This document shows, piece by piece, positions 26,013 to 40,391 of a DNA stretch of 64,000 nucleotides. Position 1 is the stretch's first letter. Every line of letters begins with the position of its first letter. Source of the DNA: Ophiodon elongatus. Taxonomy: Eukaryota > Chordata > Actinopteri > Perciformes > Hexagrammidae. The notes below the pieces were generated by a model. That model searched no databases, was not told the origin of the DNA, and worked only from the letters and a program-made list of their open reading frames with translations. The stretch lies in NCBI GenBank assembly GCA_016806645.1, contig JACSYO010002062.1:1289501-1353500 (forward strand), in the 5' to 3' direction. The translations under genes were made by a program, and so were the position numbers.

Positions 26013-26604
26013 ATTCGTTTGGCTCTGATGCACCTCACCTACATTGCCAATTACACATGCATCAGCTTACGGGTGTAATGTTGACAGTTGGGGACTAGAG
26101 ACGTGTTTTCACAGAGTAAAACACCAGAGCAAGCTTCTTGGTTTACAGTAAATAACATAACCATTAACTACGCTGTTAGACTTTTATATCTTACAAAGAA
26201 ATCCTCAAATATCTGAAGGGCGTAAGATGAGTGTCACGTCGGACATGCTGTGACGTGCTCAAACAAAACGTGGTTCTGGATACGTGGACCGTCTTCATTA
26301 GTGAGCTTCCTCAAGCCCTAGTCTCTCCTTATTCTCTAGATTCCTTGCATCTGGTGTATTAATCGCACCCCCGCTGTCTCCTTATGCCCTTTTATCCACT
26401 GCAGAGACCTCGACGCTCACTCGGCTCCCTTTATCTTTTATCTTTTTCCCCATACGCACTCGGCCACACATTCCCCCGCTGAGCCCGCTCTCTATTTAAC
26501 CCTAAGCCTTTGATGGAGAGTGCTTATTGTCTCTGCTCCATGAGGTACAGTCGGTGGGTGAATATTTCCCAGTTAAGGCCTTTGTTTTCTTTCCACCGTG
26601 GCTG

Positions 26605-26638
26605 CCCCCCCCACCCCCACCCCCACCCCCCCACCCCC
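26605..26638 (-). other. C-rich tract, G-quadruplex potential on minus strand
   Basis: Five runs of five to eight C are separated by single A. The complementary strand fits a strong G-quadruplex pattern, and the C strand fits an i-motif. Confidence 0.7.
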
Positions 26639-27023
26639 TTGGCCTGAAAAAGCACTAGCCGGTCTGGCCAAGTCATCAAGCCGAGCCTGGTACTCACTAT
26701 GCTTGTGAATGTACTTTTTTTCCCCCTCCGGCCTCTTCTGGTTTCCTGCCACCCGGATGGTGTTAACTGTACGCCGTGCTTCTATAAATATCCAGCAATA
26801 TTTGCTCAGAAATATACATTTTTGGTGAATTTGAAAAAAGCGTGTTTACACATCATTGCTCAAAAGTGTCTCCCGTCACTCAGGACTACGTCTGGTTTCT
26901 CTCAACAACCCGCTAAGCCATAATGGAAAACTCCCTCCCATTGAACTTCAGTATTTCACTGTTTGACATCCTCTGGTTCCCATTTAAGGCAAGCCAAGAT
27001 GTACGCTGACAGAACAATACATA

Positions 27024-27025
<2 letters not shown>

Positions 27026-27061
<36 letters not shown>
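27026..27061. repeat. (AC)18 microsatellite
   Basis: Perfect AC run. Confidence 0.96.
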
Positions 27062-27064
<3 letters not shown>

Positions 27065-27836
27065 TACGGTCCTGCTACTGGCCCTCCATCACGACTAAAA
27101 TAGCTTGATAGCGCCTGTTATATGTCACATGGCACTCCAAAGAGTTTCAGCGTTGCGTTTATTACACTTGAGCATGCATAGTGTGGAATAGTGACAGTGT
27201 AGCTGTACAGTACATGGAGTTATTATTTCTGTGTTGCCATTAGCAGTCGTCGTGCCGCATCCAAAATGCGCATGCTGTTTTCCTCCCTCAGATGCAAACA
27301 GAGGGCCAGCTGCACAGCGTCGAGTGTTACTCCTCAGCAAGCTGCTGTGGCGATGGAGCTTGGCGCCTGCTTTAATTACGGCATCATTAGTCCTCCCACT
27401 CTCAGCCTCACTCCTGGAGAAAACGTAGGCCCAGAACAGTTTGAATCTTTATATATTTAATGTCTTTCCCCCAAATAGCAAACATTAGTAACGCAGATTA
27501 GTGCTGGATTCTAAAACTGTAAATTGTAGTTTTCTTGAGCTTCCTCTATTCAGCATTATAAGCAGTATTTAAACAAATGGACATGTTTCATGTGAAGCAT
27601 CTGCTAGTGAATGATAAACCGTATAGGACAGTTTTTGTCATAACATTACGTATGTTTTATATGAACATGAAATATAAAGTATTTCATTATTAACGGGAGT
27701 GTGTCGGTACACTGAAGTCACAGTTCGGCTCAGCAAAAACACAAGCAAATGAGAACAGCTGGGTGGGAGTGCCACCACTCCCCACTGATTTCCCCCTTTG
27801 TTTCTGAAATTGTCACTGGGGCTTTGCCAGTTTTCG

Positions 27837-27993
<157 letters not shown>

Positions 27994-28848
27994 TCGCTGC
28001 CTTATCATCCCTGGCCTCTGCCGGTGGGTTATCACTTGGTCTTCCAGCAGCGACAGTAAAGTTTCCACCACGGACAGCTGGAACAATGCAGACCCTTCCT
28101 CGTCTCCCCACCACTCCTGCCTCTCCTCCCCCAGCTATATATAAACCTCGTCCGCAAGTGTATCTTTTGTCCAAGACATCCTATTATTTCTTAATGCTGT
28201 TGCCGGAAAAAAGGGTCCCGTGTTCCCGGAGCCTGGGAAACCGTGTGACAGTTAAGTGCTTCGCCTCACCCAAGTTTCCTCTTCCAGGGACGAAAGTAGG
28301 GATGTTCCTGGCGGCTAATTTCCCCTGACGTTGAAATGGAAGTCTTAACTTAGACAAGTCTAAAAGTAAGGAAAAGATCAAAATTGTGCACAATTTAATC
28401 CATAAGATAAAACATTGTCCGAATAAATATAACGTGTATATATAATAAGAGCCATTTGAAATTGTTAATCACATTTTTCAATAACAAATGTGAAAAATAA
28501 CACAATTTTGGCGGAAATCCAATATGTCCGCTCCGCCAGTTAGAAATGTGCCTCACTGATGAAACGCCAGTAGGGACTAAGGTTTGAGAAGGATTGGTTT
28601 GGTATCGTATGCCATTATACGTTTGATACAGTCAGCTAGTTGGCGTTAGCCCGCTTCGTTGATCCATAGCATGCTAGGTCACTGGCTTTAGTCTGCAGCT
28701 GGCGCGCTATCCGACTAGCTTGCTAGTAAGCTAGTCAGACTGACTGCTCAACCCAGCGGCTATTTGGAAAAGAGGAGGTGGCGGCAGGCGAGGCCAGGAG
28801 AACGTGACGGGTTAAAATGTGTACGTCTATAAAAAAATTATAATGAAT

Positions 28849-28894
28849 GATATTTATAACGGGTTTGACCTGATATTTATAACGGGTTTGACCT
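28849..28894. repeat. 23-bp perfect tandem duplication
   Basis: A unit starting gatatttataacggg occurs twice head to tail without mismatch. Confidence 0.95.
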
Positions 28895-29207
28895 GCTTGC
28901 AACGCTTAATCAACTAATCGCACATGTTCCTACGAGAAGGTTAGCAGAGGAGACACAAGGTTAAATCAAGTAGATTGGCTATTTTAGAGACTAATATGTG
29001 ATCTGACATGATGCTCTTCATGGTGCTCATTGGGACACATTCCAAATTGCACTGTGTTGGTGCAGCAGTATGTGCTTCAGTGGGGTTTTCATCGATAAAA
29101 CTGCTAAAGTATTGCGACAGTTGTTCGTTGCATAGATTTGAACAGAGACGGACAGTCGAGCAGCGATTTTAAGTGGTCATTGAATTGACAGGGCTGTAGA
29201 TAAAAGG

Positions 29208-29208
<1 letters not shown>

Positions 29209-29258
<50 letters not shown>
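29209..29258. repeat. (AC)25 microsatellite
   Basis: Perfect AC run. Confidence 0.97.
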
Positions 29259-29261
<3 letters not shown>

Positions 29262-31086
29262 TTTGAAGGCTTACCCTGGCCCTTTGCCTGCCGCCTGTCG
29301 GCGCTCCCTCAGAGAACTGTCCGTTTGTCCCTTAGCGGCTCCGTGGGTCAGGCCTGCCCTGAGATGCCTGTCCACACACCAGTCGAACAGATGGCACCGG
29401 CTCCACTTTGCCTGCTTCATGGGGGTTTTTATTACCCAATTTGGCCAGCGAAAGGCTGGTTAGAAAGGGAAAAGGGAGCACATTTATCCACCTGCTAATG
29501 CTCATCATTTAGCTTTTACAGGTATTTGCTTTGTGCCGGTGACGGATTGGAAACCTCGTTAAATTGTGACAGTGAAACTTTTAAATGTATGTTCCTGCAC
29601 AAGCCCTGCTCGTTGTGTCAGTCGGGTTGTAGAAACACCCCCAGAAGTAGTATATCACGTATAGGTTATTTAAAGGCGTCCAATGGCCGTAAAACTGTCG
29701 GCCACAAAAAAAAAACAGTACGAGGGTTTACAAGGTTTGGCATCTGGTTTGTGCTTCTGTCTTGTAAAATGAGTTGAATACTATTGCCTGGCTGCGTCTT
29801 CATGTGCCACATCTTTACCATCTTTTATATGTAGAGATAAAGAGATGCATTCATCTGTTTTACAGGCAGCGTGCCTTTGACCCCTCACACCACTGGCCTT
29901 GTTACGTCCTCTTCATCTGTTGCACTCTGGACGTCTACCTTTAGTAATCAGTAGACTGTAACGAGATTATTTCAAGTCTTAAAACTTGTATCTGCAGCTA
30001 CACGGTCAAGCTTTTCCTGCCTGTATAATGTAGCCAGGTTAAACATGTGGCTCACGGATCCTTGGTCTCCGATTGGGCTTTTATTACCTGAAAATAAGAG
30101 GGGTAAGCGTTGGTGTAGTTGCTCAGGTAAGCAAGATTCACTCAAACATTTGCGAGCCCGAGAAGTGCGCTAAAGGCCATATCTGTCGATTTTTGGATCG
30201 CCCCGTTTTCAAAATCTCCTCCCGAGTAATGCCAAACCCCTGTTTCCTCGTGACGGTTAAGTGGAGCATGAGTGGGGTTAAAGCTACTGTATGTTTGCAT
30301 TCTCAGACTGAGTCTACATGTAGCACGTTGGCTGTCAGCCTTGACTGAGACACTTTTTTTTTTTTCTCTCTTTTTTTTTTTCTTCTGTCCTTTGCCCTCA
30401 CTGCTCAATGTTTGCACACGTGGATCCAAACACAGCTGCAGTGGGATGTGTCTTATCTGATTGGCTGAAAATTCCGTCGTCAGGGTAGTTGGCTGCAATG
30501 AATATTATCGTTTTTTGAATATTCTTATAGATTTTGACAGCAGATATGTGTGTTGATGAAGCATGAACACGGAAATGTGGAGCACAATGACCTTTGGTTT
30601 GACCTTTGGTTACTGCTCTTGGGTTCACTAGCCCCTCTCTTTTTCCCTAAAGGCCAACTGTCCCCTACAATATACATGGTCTGACCTCATGGGATTCACG
30701 GGAGCTTCCCTTAAACGGAATAATCCACGTAACGTAATCTTGTTGGTGTCCTTCTGTTAACCGTGCATTGTTGTATCGTACTCATTACAGTAATCACAGC
30801 TTCTACAGGCACAATGTAGTTTTGAGATGCATTGGGCGCTCAAAGAAATCCACTTGACGATAATTCATCAAAGTCTAACTTGACATGAAAGAGTCTTGCA
30901 TATTTCCGTTTCTAAGAGAGCGAATCGACTGATGGCAGCGTTTCTATTGAAAGGAATCGATTCAGCAGGTGTGAGAGGGCCATTAGGACAAGGAGGAAGA
31001 CGAGTGGATCAAATTAGAATCACTCTAACCAAAAGAACACCAGACACAGCGGCAGCCATCCCCTCCCCCCCACCCTCCGAGTAGCT

Positions 31087-31660
31087 ACACTCTTAGAAAT
31101 AAGGGTTCTTCCTGAAGTGCTGTAGTTCTACCAAGAACCCTTTTTTTGAAGCTAGGGTTTTTCAAGGGTTCTTTGTAAGACTAAGGGTTCCATTCAGAAT
31201 CCTTTTCATCATTTAACAAAGCCTTTTTGGAAGAAAGAGTTCTTTGGATGTTAAAAGATCCTCCCATCCCACAACCCCCAAGAAACCTGTGGTTTGTGAA
31301 CCACGATTGTTGTGGGTGCATTACATCAGCCCCTGCCCCTTTGAAATATAAAAGGGTTCTCGGTAGAACCCCGTTTGTGGGTTCTTGTTAGTAACCTTGG
31401 ATTGTAGAAAGGTTTTGGATAGAACCTCCAGGGAGGGTTCTGGGTGGAACCATCACACCATAGAAGGCTTCTCTGTTGAACTTCTCATAGGAAAGGGTTC
31501 TGGTGGAACCTTTCACAGATGGTTCGAGGTATAACCTTTTATGTTGGGTTCTGGGTAAAACCCACTGAAAGAGTTCCAGATGGAATCTTCTCAAAAGGTT
31601 CCACCAGAAAACCAAAAAGGGTTCTCGTATGAAGAACCCTCCAGTTAGCACCTTTTTTTC
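31087..31660 (+). repeat. Interspersed repeat built of GGTTCT...GGAACC palindromes
   Basis: After an end-like acactcttagaaataaggg, the element holds a run of short palindromes such as GGTTCTGGGTGGAACC (31436-31451) and GGTTCTGGTGGAACC (31496-31510). They repeat about every 25-31 bp from 31381 to 31563. The right end 'gaagaaccct...agcacctttttttc' looks like a decayed inverted copy of the left end. I recognise the type from other fish genomes but not the family name. Confidence 0.65.
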
Positions 31661-31968
31661 TTTTTTTTTTTTTAAAACAGTTAATGGTTGTTATTGTGAA
31701 CTCAGTCATACATTTTTGTTCCTCACACTGTGGTGGGAGAGATGACACTTTCTGGAGAGTCGATGTGCGAAACAACCTAAAAATATTGACCCCCATATCA
31801 GAAGCATATAGGCCGGCCCAGTGTGTGTTTGGGTGCGCCACGTCATGTCCATTTCACCTTGGTGGGAAGTGGAGGTGACAACGTATTTTGTTATATCTGT
31901 CAGTGTGATTCAGTGGAGTTTCCTCACATCAGTTCGCCCAAATTGTTTAAGTTTTTGTCATAGACAGC

Positions 31969-31970
<2 letters not shown>

Positions 31971-31999
<29 letters not shown>
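31971..31999. repeat. (TG)14 microsatellite
   Basis: Perfect TG run. Confidence 0.95.
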
Positions 32000-32002
<3 letters not shown>

Positions 32003-32138
32003 TGTGTCTAGCCAAAGAGTGTTTGTGAGCTTTGTATGAGTTTTGCATCTGGAACAGGGAGATTACATGGAACTTTTGTCTCTCAATTCCTGTTTACGCG
32101 TCTCTCATGATGACCAGTTTACACTCCTTATCCTGTCT

Positions 32139-32283
<145 letters not shown>

Positions 32284-32934
32284 AGTAAGACTGTGTGTGC
32301 AGTCTCCCCATTCGGTCCTGTCTTATTGTATGCCTTCGTTCTGCTGGAGGGTCACCAGAGGTTGACAGGGCCGCCCGGGTGACGTGATTGGACGCATCAG
32401 ATGATGAATGGGAACAGACCGAAGCGAATAGGAACTCGGGTGGTTGCGTCTGTAAAAAGACCGATGAGGTGATCTGTGAGACCCACCGCCCTCTAAAGGG
32501 AATTGCAGCCCCGACAGACAGCGGGGACGCTGTCGGCAGAGAATGAACACCTGAAAGCAGTGAATCATTTTGAGGATGGGAATAAATCTCAGAATTCAGT
32601 TTTGTCTTTATTATTTTTTTGCAGTCCGCTGTGCCCAAAATTGTTTGCCTTTTTGTTCAGGTAATCATCGTTGTTTTCAGTGTCTGCCCACATCGCAGCT
32701 CCCACTCATCTATAGGATCCAGCAGCATGTGCATGAGGGTCATTCCATCTTGTGGACCGGGCTCATTTCTCTGGTTTCTGGCGAGATATGTCAACTCTCA
32801 AATCATTGTTTGGAATGAGAGGAGTTGAGATTGACAGATGCCGTTGGTTTGTGCAGTACAAAACATGCAACATGTGTTTTAAACTAAATTGTAGAGAGTA
32901 TATTGGATCATTTAAAATCCTTCAGAATGTGGAT

Positions 32935-33275
32935 AGCCAAAGGATTTTTAACCACACTAGCAGAATCGCAACGGATGGGATTCCAATTAAATTCATTGTG
33001 CCCAGAGGATGAACCCAGATGACTTTGCTGATCCCCTGACTTTCCATTTAGCACCACCAGTAGGTCAAAATTATGACTTATTTGGTCAAACATCTTGACA
33101 TCCACATCTCCTTATGGTCAAGGCGTGCATGGTCGTCAGAGGAGGAATTCTACTGACTCCCCTGACCGGCCGTGACATTCATGTTCCCCGCAGGGTGACT
33201 TGATATGACTTTGGTGATCCCCCTATCTGGACCAATCGTCAGGTCCAAGTTTCACTTGAAGTTAGCAATTAGCTC
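32935..33275 (+). repeat. Dispersed teleost repeat, copy B
   Basis: Contains tgcccagaggatgaacc, 'gatgactttgctgatcccct' and 'accaccagtaggtcaaa', then a second diverged unit with gactttggtgatcccc. It is related to 2738-2850. The internal repetition suggests a tandemly built element. Confidence 0.6.
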
Positions 33276-34692
33276 ACAGCACCACTGTTCCCAAGTCTAG
33301 TCTCACAGAGCTGCTAGACTCTGAGTCTACATGGTTGTAGACTCCCGAGGCCTTCGCATCGGGGGCGTGGCCAATAAACAACACAAAAGTGTGAAATACC
33401 GACTGGCAAATATTATGTGTCTTGGCGCTTTTATTGTGAAAGACCAGAACAGAAAGGAGTGGATCTACTCTGCGCTGCCTTTTGTCGAGGTAGAAAAGGA
33501 GTGACACGGTTTCCCGACTTGGTTCGGACCACAGAGCCTCTGTTTTGTCGTTTCATGAATTTAGGCGCAACTCTCAACCCGCTCCGCACAACTTGATTGG
33601 TTGATGCCTTTAGTCGTGGTGCGCATTCTCCGAAAAATGACATTGTTCTGAAAGAAACATCTGTCTTTTTCGCTGAGCAATATTCATGTTCCGTAAAAGT
33701 ATTCATGACAAAACCCCCTTCCCAAAAAAGTCTAATTTTAAGTGTAAACGGGGTCAATGTGTTCTCACATTAGACCACGAGCCAAATCAAACCACTTAGG
33801 TGCACTTGTGACTCCACTGTGCTGAACTGTGTCATTTTCTTATATGGACACTTGGCCCCGGATGCTTCATGCCCCCCCCCCCCCTGTCCTTCAATCAGCC
33901 CACGGCCCATAGGCTAGTCTTCTAGCACTAAAATGAGCTGTCAAGTGTCCCCTGAAATGTAGGCTAGTAGCCTCTTCACTTGCACAACTGCTGCTCTGTG
34001 ATGTCAGTTCATAGGAAAGTTGTGAAACTGGTTTGTGAAATTCTTCACAATAACTGTGTCATAATGATGTTGAACTTTAATTTCCAAAAAAGGGAAACCT
34101 CAGTCTTGCGTGCCCTGCTTCTAGAGATGCCACCGGGGCGGCCTGCTGACAGAAAATGGAAACATCACAGGGGGGGAGAGTGCTATTATTATTCACCAGA
34201 AGTCTAAAAACCACCACCCAAACCCTTCCGTACCGGTTCTAGATTTCGGCCGGTGCCTCTTCTTGCACATTTCAGCTACTCCAGCCGACGATCGTTTACA
34301 AGCCTGTCGTGTGTCCGGCGTCGTCGCCCGAACCGGGTTTTGACCACCGAGCACTACTGTGGTGTTCCTGAGGCGTGACTCGCCCTCTCTGGGTCCTGGT
34401 TTTGAGGTCTGGGGTTTATTTTGGAAGTCCGCTTTTTCTGGCACTAAGCGAAGCACAATACTGAGGGGAAACATGAAATGGGAGGACTACTCGGGAGATG
34501 TATTCTTGTTTTGGACGGTGAGAGCCTGTTTAGGTCTCGCCTGATGTGCTCTGATGGATTTAACCTATTTTTATGTGACACGGATCGCCACGTCAATCTC
34601 TCTGCTCCACATAGAACACGATGACAGAAAAAGAATCGTTGCGGGGCTCCTGAGACATTTTAATAGGGTCCTGTTGGAAATGGAAACTTGAC

Positions 34693-34695
<3 letters not shown>

Positions 34696-34787
<92 letters not shown>
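34696..34787. repeat. (CT)46 microsatellite
   Basis: Uninterrupted CT repeat of 92 bp. It is pure pyrimidine on the + strand and a mirror repeat, so it could form H-DNA. Confidence 0.98.
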
Positions 34788-34790
<3 letters not shown>

Positions 34791-37780
34791 AAAGTACTCC
34801 CACAGCAGGAAGAACCCAATTATAGAGATATCAGGCCCATGCTGAATACGTGATAGCCTGTGAAATGTCTTCGGCGTCACACAGAGACAATGTTTGTCCC
34901 GCCCCAGTGCAAACAGGATGCCGTGTGCAGGAGAGCGGTGCGAGATAAGGACAGACAACACCCCCCCCACCCTCCTCAGAAACAAAAAACATAGACGAAG
35001 AGAGGAGGGGAAAAAAAAATAACAGCAGGGAGACTGATGATGGTGAGTTAATCGGATGACTCCAAGAGAGACAGAAGTAGAGCAGTCGTACAGTTACAGT
35101 ATCACTAGTATGATTCTTACAGGAAGTAGAAGAGTACACGCTGCCACCTGAAGGAAACACTTGTACTACAGTCCTCCTCCCAACTGTTTCCTGTTGCGTC
35201 CTTGCTCGACGGTAGTTCACAATGAATTCATTTACCAACCAAATTGGACGACTGATTTGCCTGGTACTTCAGCAGAATACAATAAAGGCCCAGGAATGCG
35301 GCGCTCCGTGCACAGACACTGGCAACAGGCGTTTGTGTTATAGGTGTAACCACATTATTCTCACACAGAAACGGATTACCGGTTGATTATATATCTTAAG
35401 CTTAATATATATATATATATAATATATATCTTATAGCTTAAAATTGTGCCATTTAATCAAAAACACTCTATTCTACGTCTCATTTAGGAATTTCGCCCCA
35501 AATATATCGTTTACTTGAATCAGATCCTGGTAATCCTGTAATTCTGGGAAGCCACGATTGGCTTGAGACCAGCAGTCATGTGACAAGACTTCCGTGAAAC
35601 TTCGACTGACCTGAGTACATTGCATTGAGGAGAGGTTGTAAATATGTTAATAGTTCAGTCTGTATAGCCCGCGTCCATTTTTTCCCAACATTGGTAACAG
35701 TTGTTGACACTTGGAAAACTGTTGTATACATAGATTCCATTGTTTTCCAATTTTTGTAAAATACATTATCAAAGAAATTCAACTTTATTTTTTAAATTTT
35801 TTTCATGATTTATGTCTTTATAACTGTGTCATACTGCACAAAAGACATGTTTGAGTTCCCCCTACCTCTAGCCATGATTGTGCTGTTTCCATAGAAATGC
35901 AGAGCGTATATAGTGTAGTGAAAAATGAGGAGCGAAAAAACACCACCAAAAACTATTTGTGGGTCCAGAAGCTAATGCTAACCGGGGAGTCCCGTTAACG
36001 CTGTGAGGTTCTATTTCCGACAGCGTAAAGCCCTCGTGTGTTGAGTCCGAAGACACGTTGCACAAATACCCTGTTTAATTATCTTGTTTGATTAAGATCG
36101 TAATCGCAGGAGGCTGTTTGAACTCGTCCGCGCTGAATAACCACACCTGTCACGTTACCACTGAGTTATGGACGTCTGGATATTTAAAGGCAGCACCTCG
36201 TTCACATGCGGCCCCTCACGTCTCCAGGCTCACCTCAGACTGTTTACGTAAAGAGGGGCATTGTGGATTTTGCTTACGGGGGCATGATTAACATATTCAG
36301 CCAATAGCAACAGTAAATAGCAAGGCATGTTGAGAGCCCAACAGTCAGTTACTCATACCACCAGAATAAAGGCTTTTATTTGGTTGTGTTTCACCGTTGC
36401 TGTGACATTTGTTGTGTTTTTTTTGTTGTTGTTGCCAGCTCTCAAGATTAACACCAAAAGTCTCCCCTTTTGTTGGTTTTGTTCCATCGCTGCGAGTAAC
36501 GGCCCCCCCGACACTGAGACACAAACTCCAGAATCGATATCGGAATACATTTTTAGACTTTTAAACCTCACACAAAAAAAAAAAACAGAACTCAAATCTC
36601 CATTTTCATCACCCATTTCTGTGCAGATGCCTCCAGAGGTGGGAGGCAACGCCGGGTGACTTTTCAAAGCCTGCAAGTGGAGCAGGTTATTAATGTGGAG
36701 TCACCGACAGCCTAGTTCCCTCCCTTTTCTCTCGTCGCTACGTTCCGCATATCCTTCTTTGCAGCTCAAATCCTGCTCTTTTAAAAACGTTCGAGCAGAA
36801 CCAGTTTGATCGGGTCCCTCGGGATGTCCTCGGGCCCTCCGAGCTCTGTTGGAGTTTCGTTTGAAGGAATGATTAAAGAGGAGCTGTGATGTTTTTACCG
36901 TAACACGGGGTAATTCTCAAATGTGTCGCGGGACGTCGTCTCCTTGCCTTACGAGAGAGAAATTCCTAGAAGCTCTGATTTAAAATGGCAGTAAACATTG
37001 TCTTCGGGGGTGAATTTAAAATTATCAATATTCCAGAGCAACTCTGTATACCGAGAAAGATGACCGCAGGACACTTGGCATCTAAAAGGGACAACGTGAT
37101 CGACATGTTTAGCCATATCACGTATCCTTTTAAGGTTCTTTGGGAAAAGAACTGATAATGGCGACGAAGTTATTTTTTGGGGGGGTTCCCTGACGATGTG
37201 ACTTGCTCTGCAGCGGACGCTACCGTCTCTCCTCCCTCCGTGGAATGACCCCAGCGGGAGCAAAGTAAACACTGGGATTAACCTTCAGCGCTGCTTCTGC
37301 CGCAGCTTTCTAAATCTCAAGAGAGAGAGAGAATGTGTTTTCAGCTCAAAACGATGAGAAATCCTCCTAGTTTTCTCCGTCTGATTTTGCATTAATGCTC
37401 CCCTTCTCTCGTGTGACGAAGATATTCTGCTCCTTAAAGGGACACTGGCCAGGCCTCTGCAGCGTTTTATGAGACCTTTCGATCATCGATGCCACGTGGA
37501 ACACCGCTTGATCCTGCAGGGAAGCGTCTGGTGCTTGTACAAAATTGAGCGTTTTTATTTCCACGCCGGAGACGTTCCTTTACTGGACTTTGTCTTTTTA
37601 AGGAGAGGGTGGAACTCTCAGTGGCCCAGACGCAGCCGATTTTGACCTGTCGTCCCGACAATTAGAGTCTATTAGAATTTGAAAATCAATTTGCCGTTGG
37701 TTTTATTGAAAATGTATTGGTGGAAAAGGATATAAGAACTAATTTGGTCAGGATTGTTTTATCCTCTTGTGTGAAGGACG

Positions 37781-37783
<3 letters not shown>

Positions 37784-37845
<62 letters not shown>
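37784..37845. repeat. (GT)31 microsatellite
   Basis: Perfect GT run. Confidence 0.97.
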
Positions 37846-37848
<3 letters not shown>

Positions 37849-39261
37849 GTATGGAAAGATATCTGGAAATGATTCAAATGTCGTTCCCACTGGGATGATG
37901 TGTTTTTGTAGGCCAACCAGGAAGTTAGCATCACACTGGTTCCCTCAACAAAAAGCCAACGCAACTGTCCTATTTTTATTTTTTTTTACACCACGGTTGC
38001 ATGACTCATTTAGCTGCTTGTTGAATTTTGACACATAAAAGCTTCAAAATTCACCAGAAGGGTATTTATTGAAGGATATATATATCTCGTATTTTGCATT
38101 GTAGACCAAAAAGTTAAAATCTCTTCAGCTAATGTTAACCACAGACCTTATTTAAAAAAAATGTATAAATGCTGACTTGTATCCAGGTCTTAGGACTCAT
38201 TCCTGCTACGCTCTATTGTGAAAGCAGTCTGAAAGTAACCGACCTTTCCCGTAAACTAGTTAGGTAGGATATGTCTCAAGTTATCTAGCAGTTTAACCAG
38301 GAACACCAGGGATTGATCTCTAGACCCGGACCAGCTCGCCTTGGGCGAAGGAACCGATCGGAAAAAGTTTCCGATATGAAAAGCTCCTTATCGCCGTTCT
38401 TGCATTTACAACAGTAGGTCCATTAAAAAGCCACACAGGGCACCGCCCAAGATTAGGTGTCTGTATGTCTTTGGAAAATGTATTGAGTCAGGGAAATGAT
38501 TGTTTCCATCACGTCGGGAAACGGATGAATAGTACTAGTCTGCCAGTTGTATCGCGATCCCGTTTGCGGAGTTGACCGCCCCCTTGTAGAACAGTAGAGG
38601 TCCGGTACGCAGTCTTCAGCCCTCTAATCGCACAGCCGGCCTTCCCAGTGGGGACGGCCTCCGTCTTCACTTCGTTTGTGACTCTTAATCCCAGTGCGCT
38701 GACCTCTGAACCACCAGCCACTCCCTTCCTCTCACTCGCTCGCTCGTGGTTTTACAGTATTCCCCCGTTTTTCTGTAGCGAGTCTTTTATACAAGGAGAC
38801 AGACACACACAGAGATGCAGCAGGGCCCTTTGCGGGACAGATTCTGGTGATTCATGGATTTCCCCAGTGTAATTAAGCTCCTCGTGGAAAGAACCAAACT
38901 CGTAAAACATGGTAACGTTTAGCTGTGGTTGGTTGTATTGCTCTGTATTGTTCAACACAAGAGGGGTCGTGCCTCCTCGTCCGCTTGTCGGGGATGCCGC
39001 GTCTTGCCGTTCACCGAGCACCGTTTATTTTGGACATTGCTAAACTAATCAAAACCACTATGGATCCAATCAGGCCACTGCAGCTGCTGTCCCCCTCCTC
39101 CCCCATTCACAGCCACCATCAGTGACTGTTTGACAGTTTAAAGATAGACTTTGGCTCTGGGTTCTTGACAATCTCCAGGGTTTTTCTTTTTTTGCCAGGC
39201 GTCTTGAGGAGACATGTCCTGGTTTTTGTGGAGCACTGCATGCGTCTGACCTTTAAACTTA

Positions 39262-39308
39262 AACACACACACACACACGCACGCACGCACGCACGCGCGC
39301 GCACGCGC
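39262..39308. repeat. Compound (CA)n(CGCA)n microsatellite
   Basis: A CA run changes to CGCA and then CG-rich units. Confidence 0.95.
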
Positions 39309-40254
39309 AAATGCAAATATGAATGTAGTTTTGCCTATTTTCAAAATCAGCACGGTGCATTTGATTTCAGTCGGTAATGCTACATTTGCTATTTCTCACA
39401 GACCTTCCGGGTGTTGTAGGTATTTGTGTCCCAGCAGCTGTCGATGTAACACACTGCGGTTGATGTGGGCTGCAGCTTTTGAACGATAATGATGCCGGAT
39501 CCCTGAAGCCGACACCTTACACCTTCAAGGCCTTTGGCACGTTTTTTCGCTTCTCAAACCCCAAGAGAAGGGATGAGGAGGGATTCTGAAAAATCACTAT
39601 GCAGTTGTCTGTTCAGCCTCATGTCGTAGCGCAGCACCTTGGCGAAGGCATTCTCACACAATACTGGCAGTATGGTGCTATACGATGAGGAAAGAACGCC
39701 CTTTTTTATTGCAGTTTTATCTGTCTTCGGTTTGGAACAAAGTTAATGGTTCGGATTTGTCTGATTGTGCCACGTTGTTTTTAAAGGAACATAGCACATT
39801 CCTTCTTTGCCACATAAAGTATATGGGGTTTATCACATGAATCTAAGCCCAGTTAAATCCAAATTGGGTTGGATCAGTGAACACTTGTCTATGTTTAGGA
39901 TTCCCATCCATGACTTCTCACCAGAGAGCTGTAGCAGTGCGGTGCAGTAGCTTCCCTGCATCGTGTCGTTGCAGGGAGATCTGTGCGGTCCGTGTTGAGT
40001 AACACACGGCAGAGGTGTGAGTGGGAGAGCTCGCACTGCTCAGATAGTGGCAGAGCTCTCGTCAGTTGCTGGGCTGCCTCTGGACTCCTCCAACGCCGAC
40101 TTTTATGGCGAAAAGCGATTTCCAAGATCATTACGAATGTCCTTGAGTTTGTCCTTTCAGATCGCAAACTGTGAACACAACAGCTGGGCAGACCCCGGGG
40201 CTTTAGTCTGCTGAAGCACTGCAGCGTTACCTTTTTACAGTACGACGTCACCTA

Positions 40255-40391
<137 letters not shown>

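Noticed and set aside
34593..34985. Minus-strand frame with a long Arg-Glu repeat
   Set aside because: It is a translation of the (CT)46 array.
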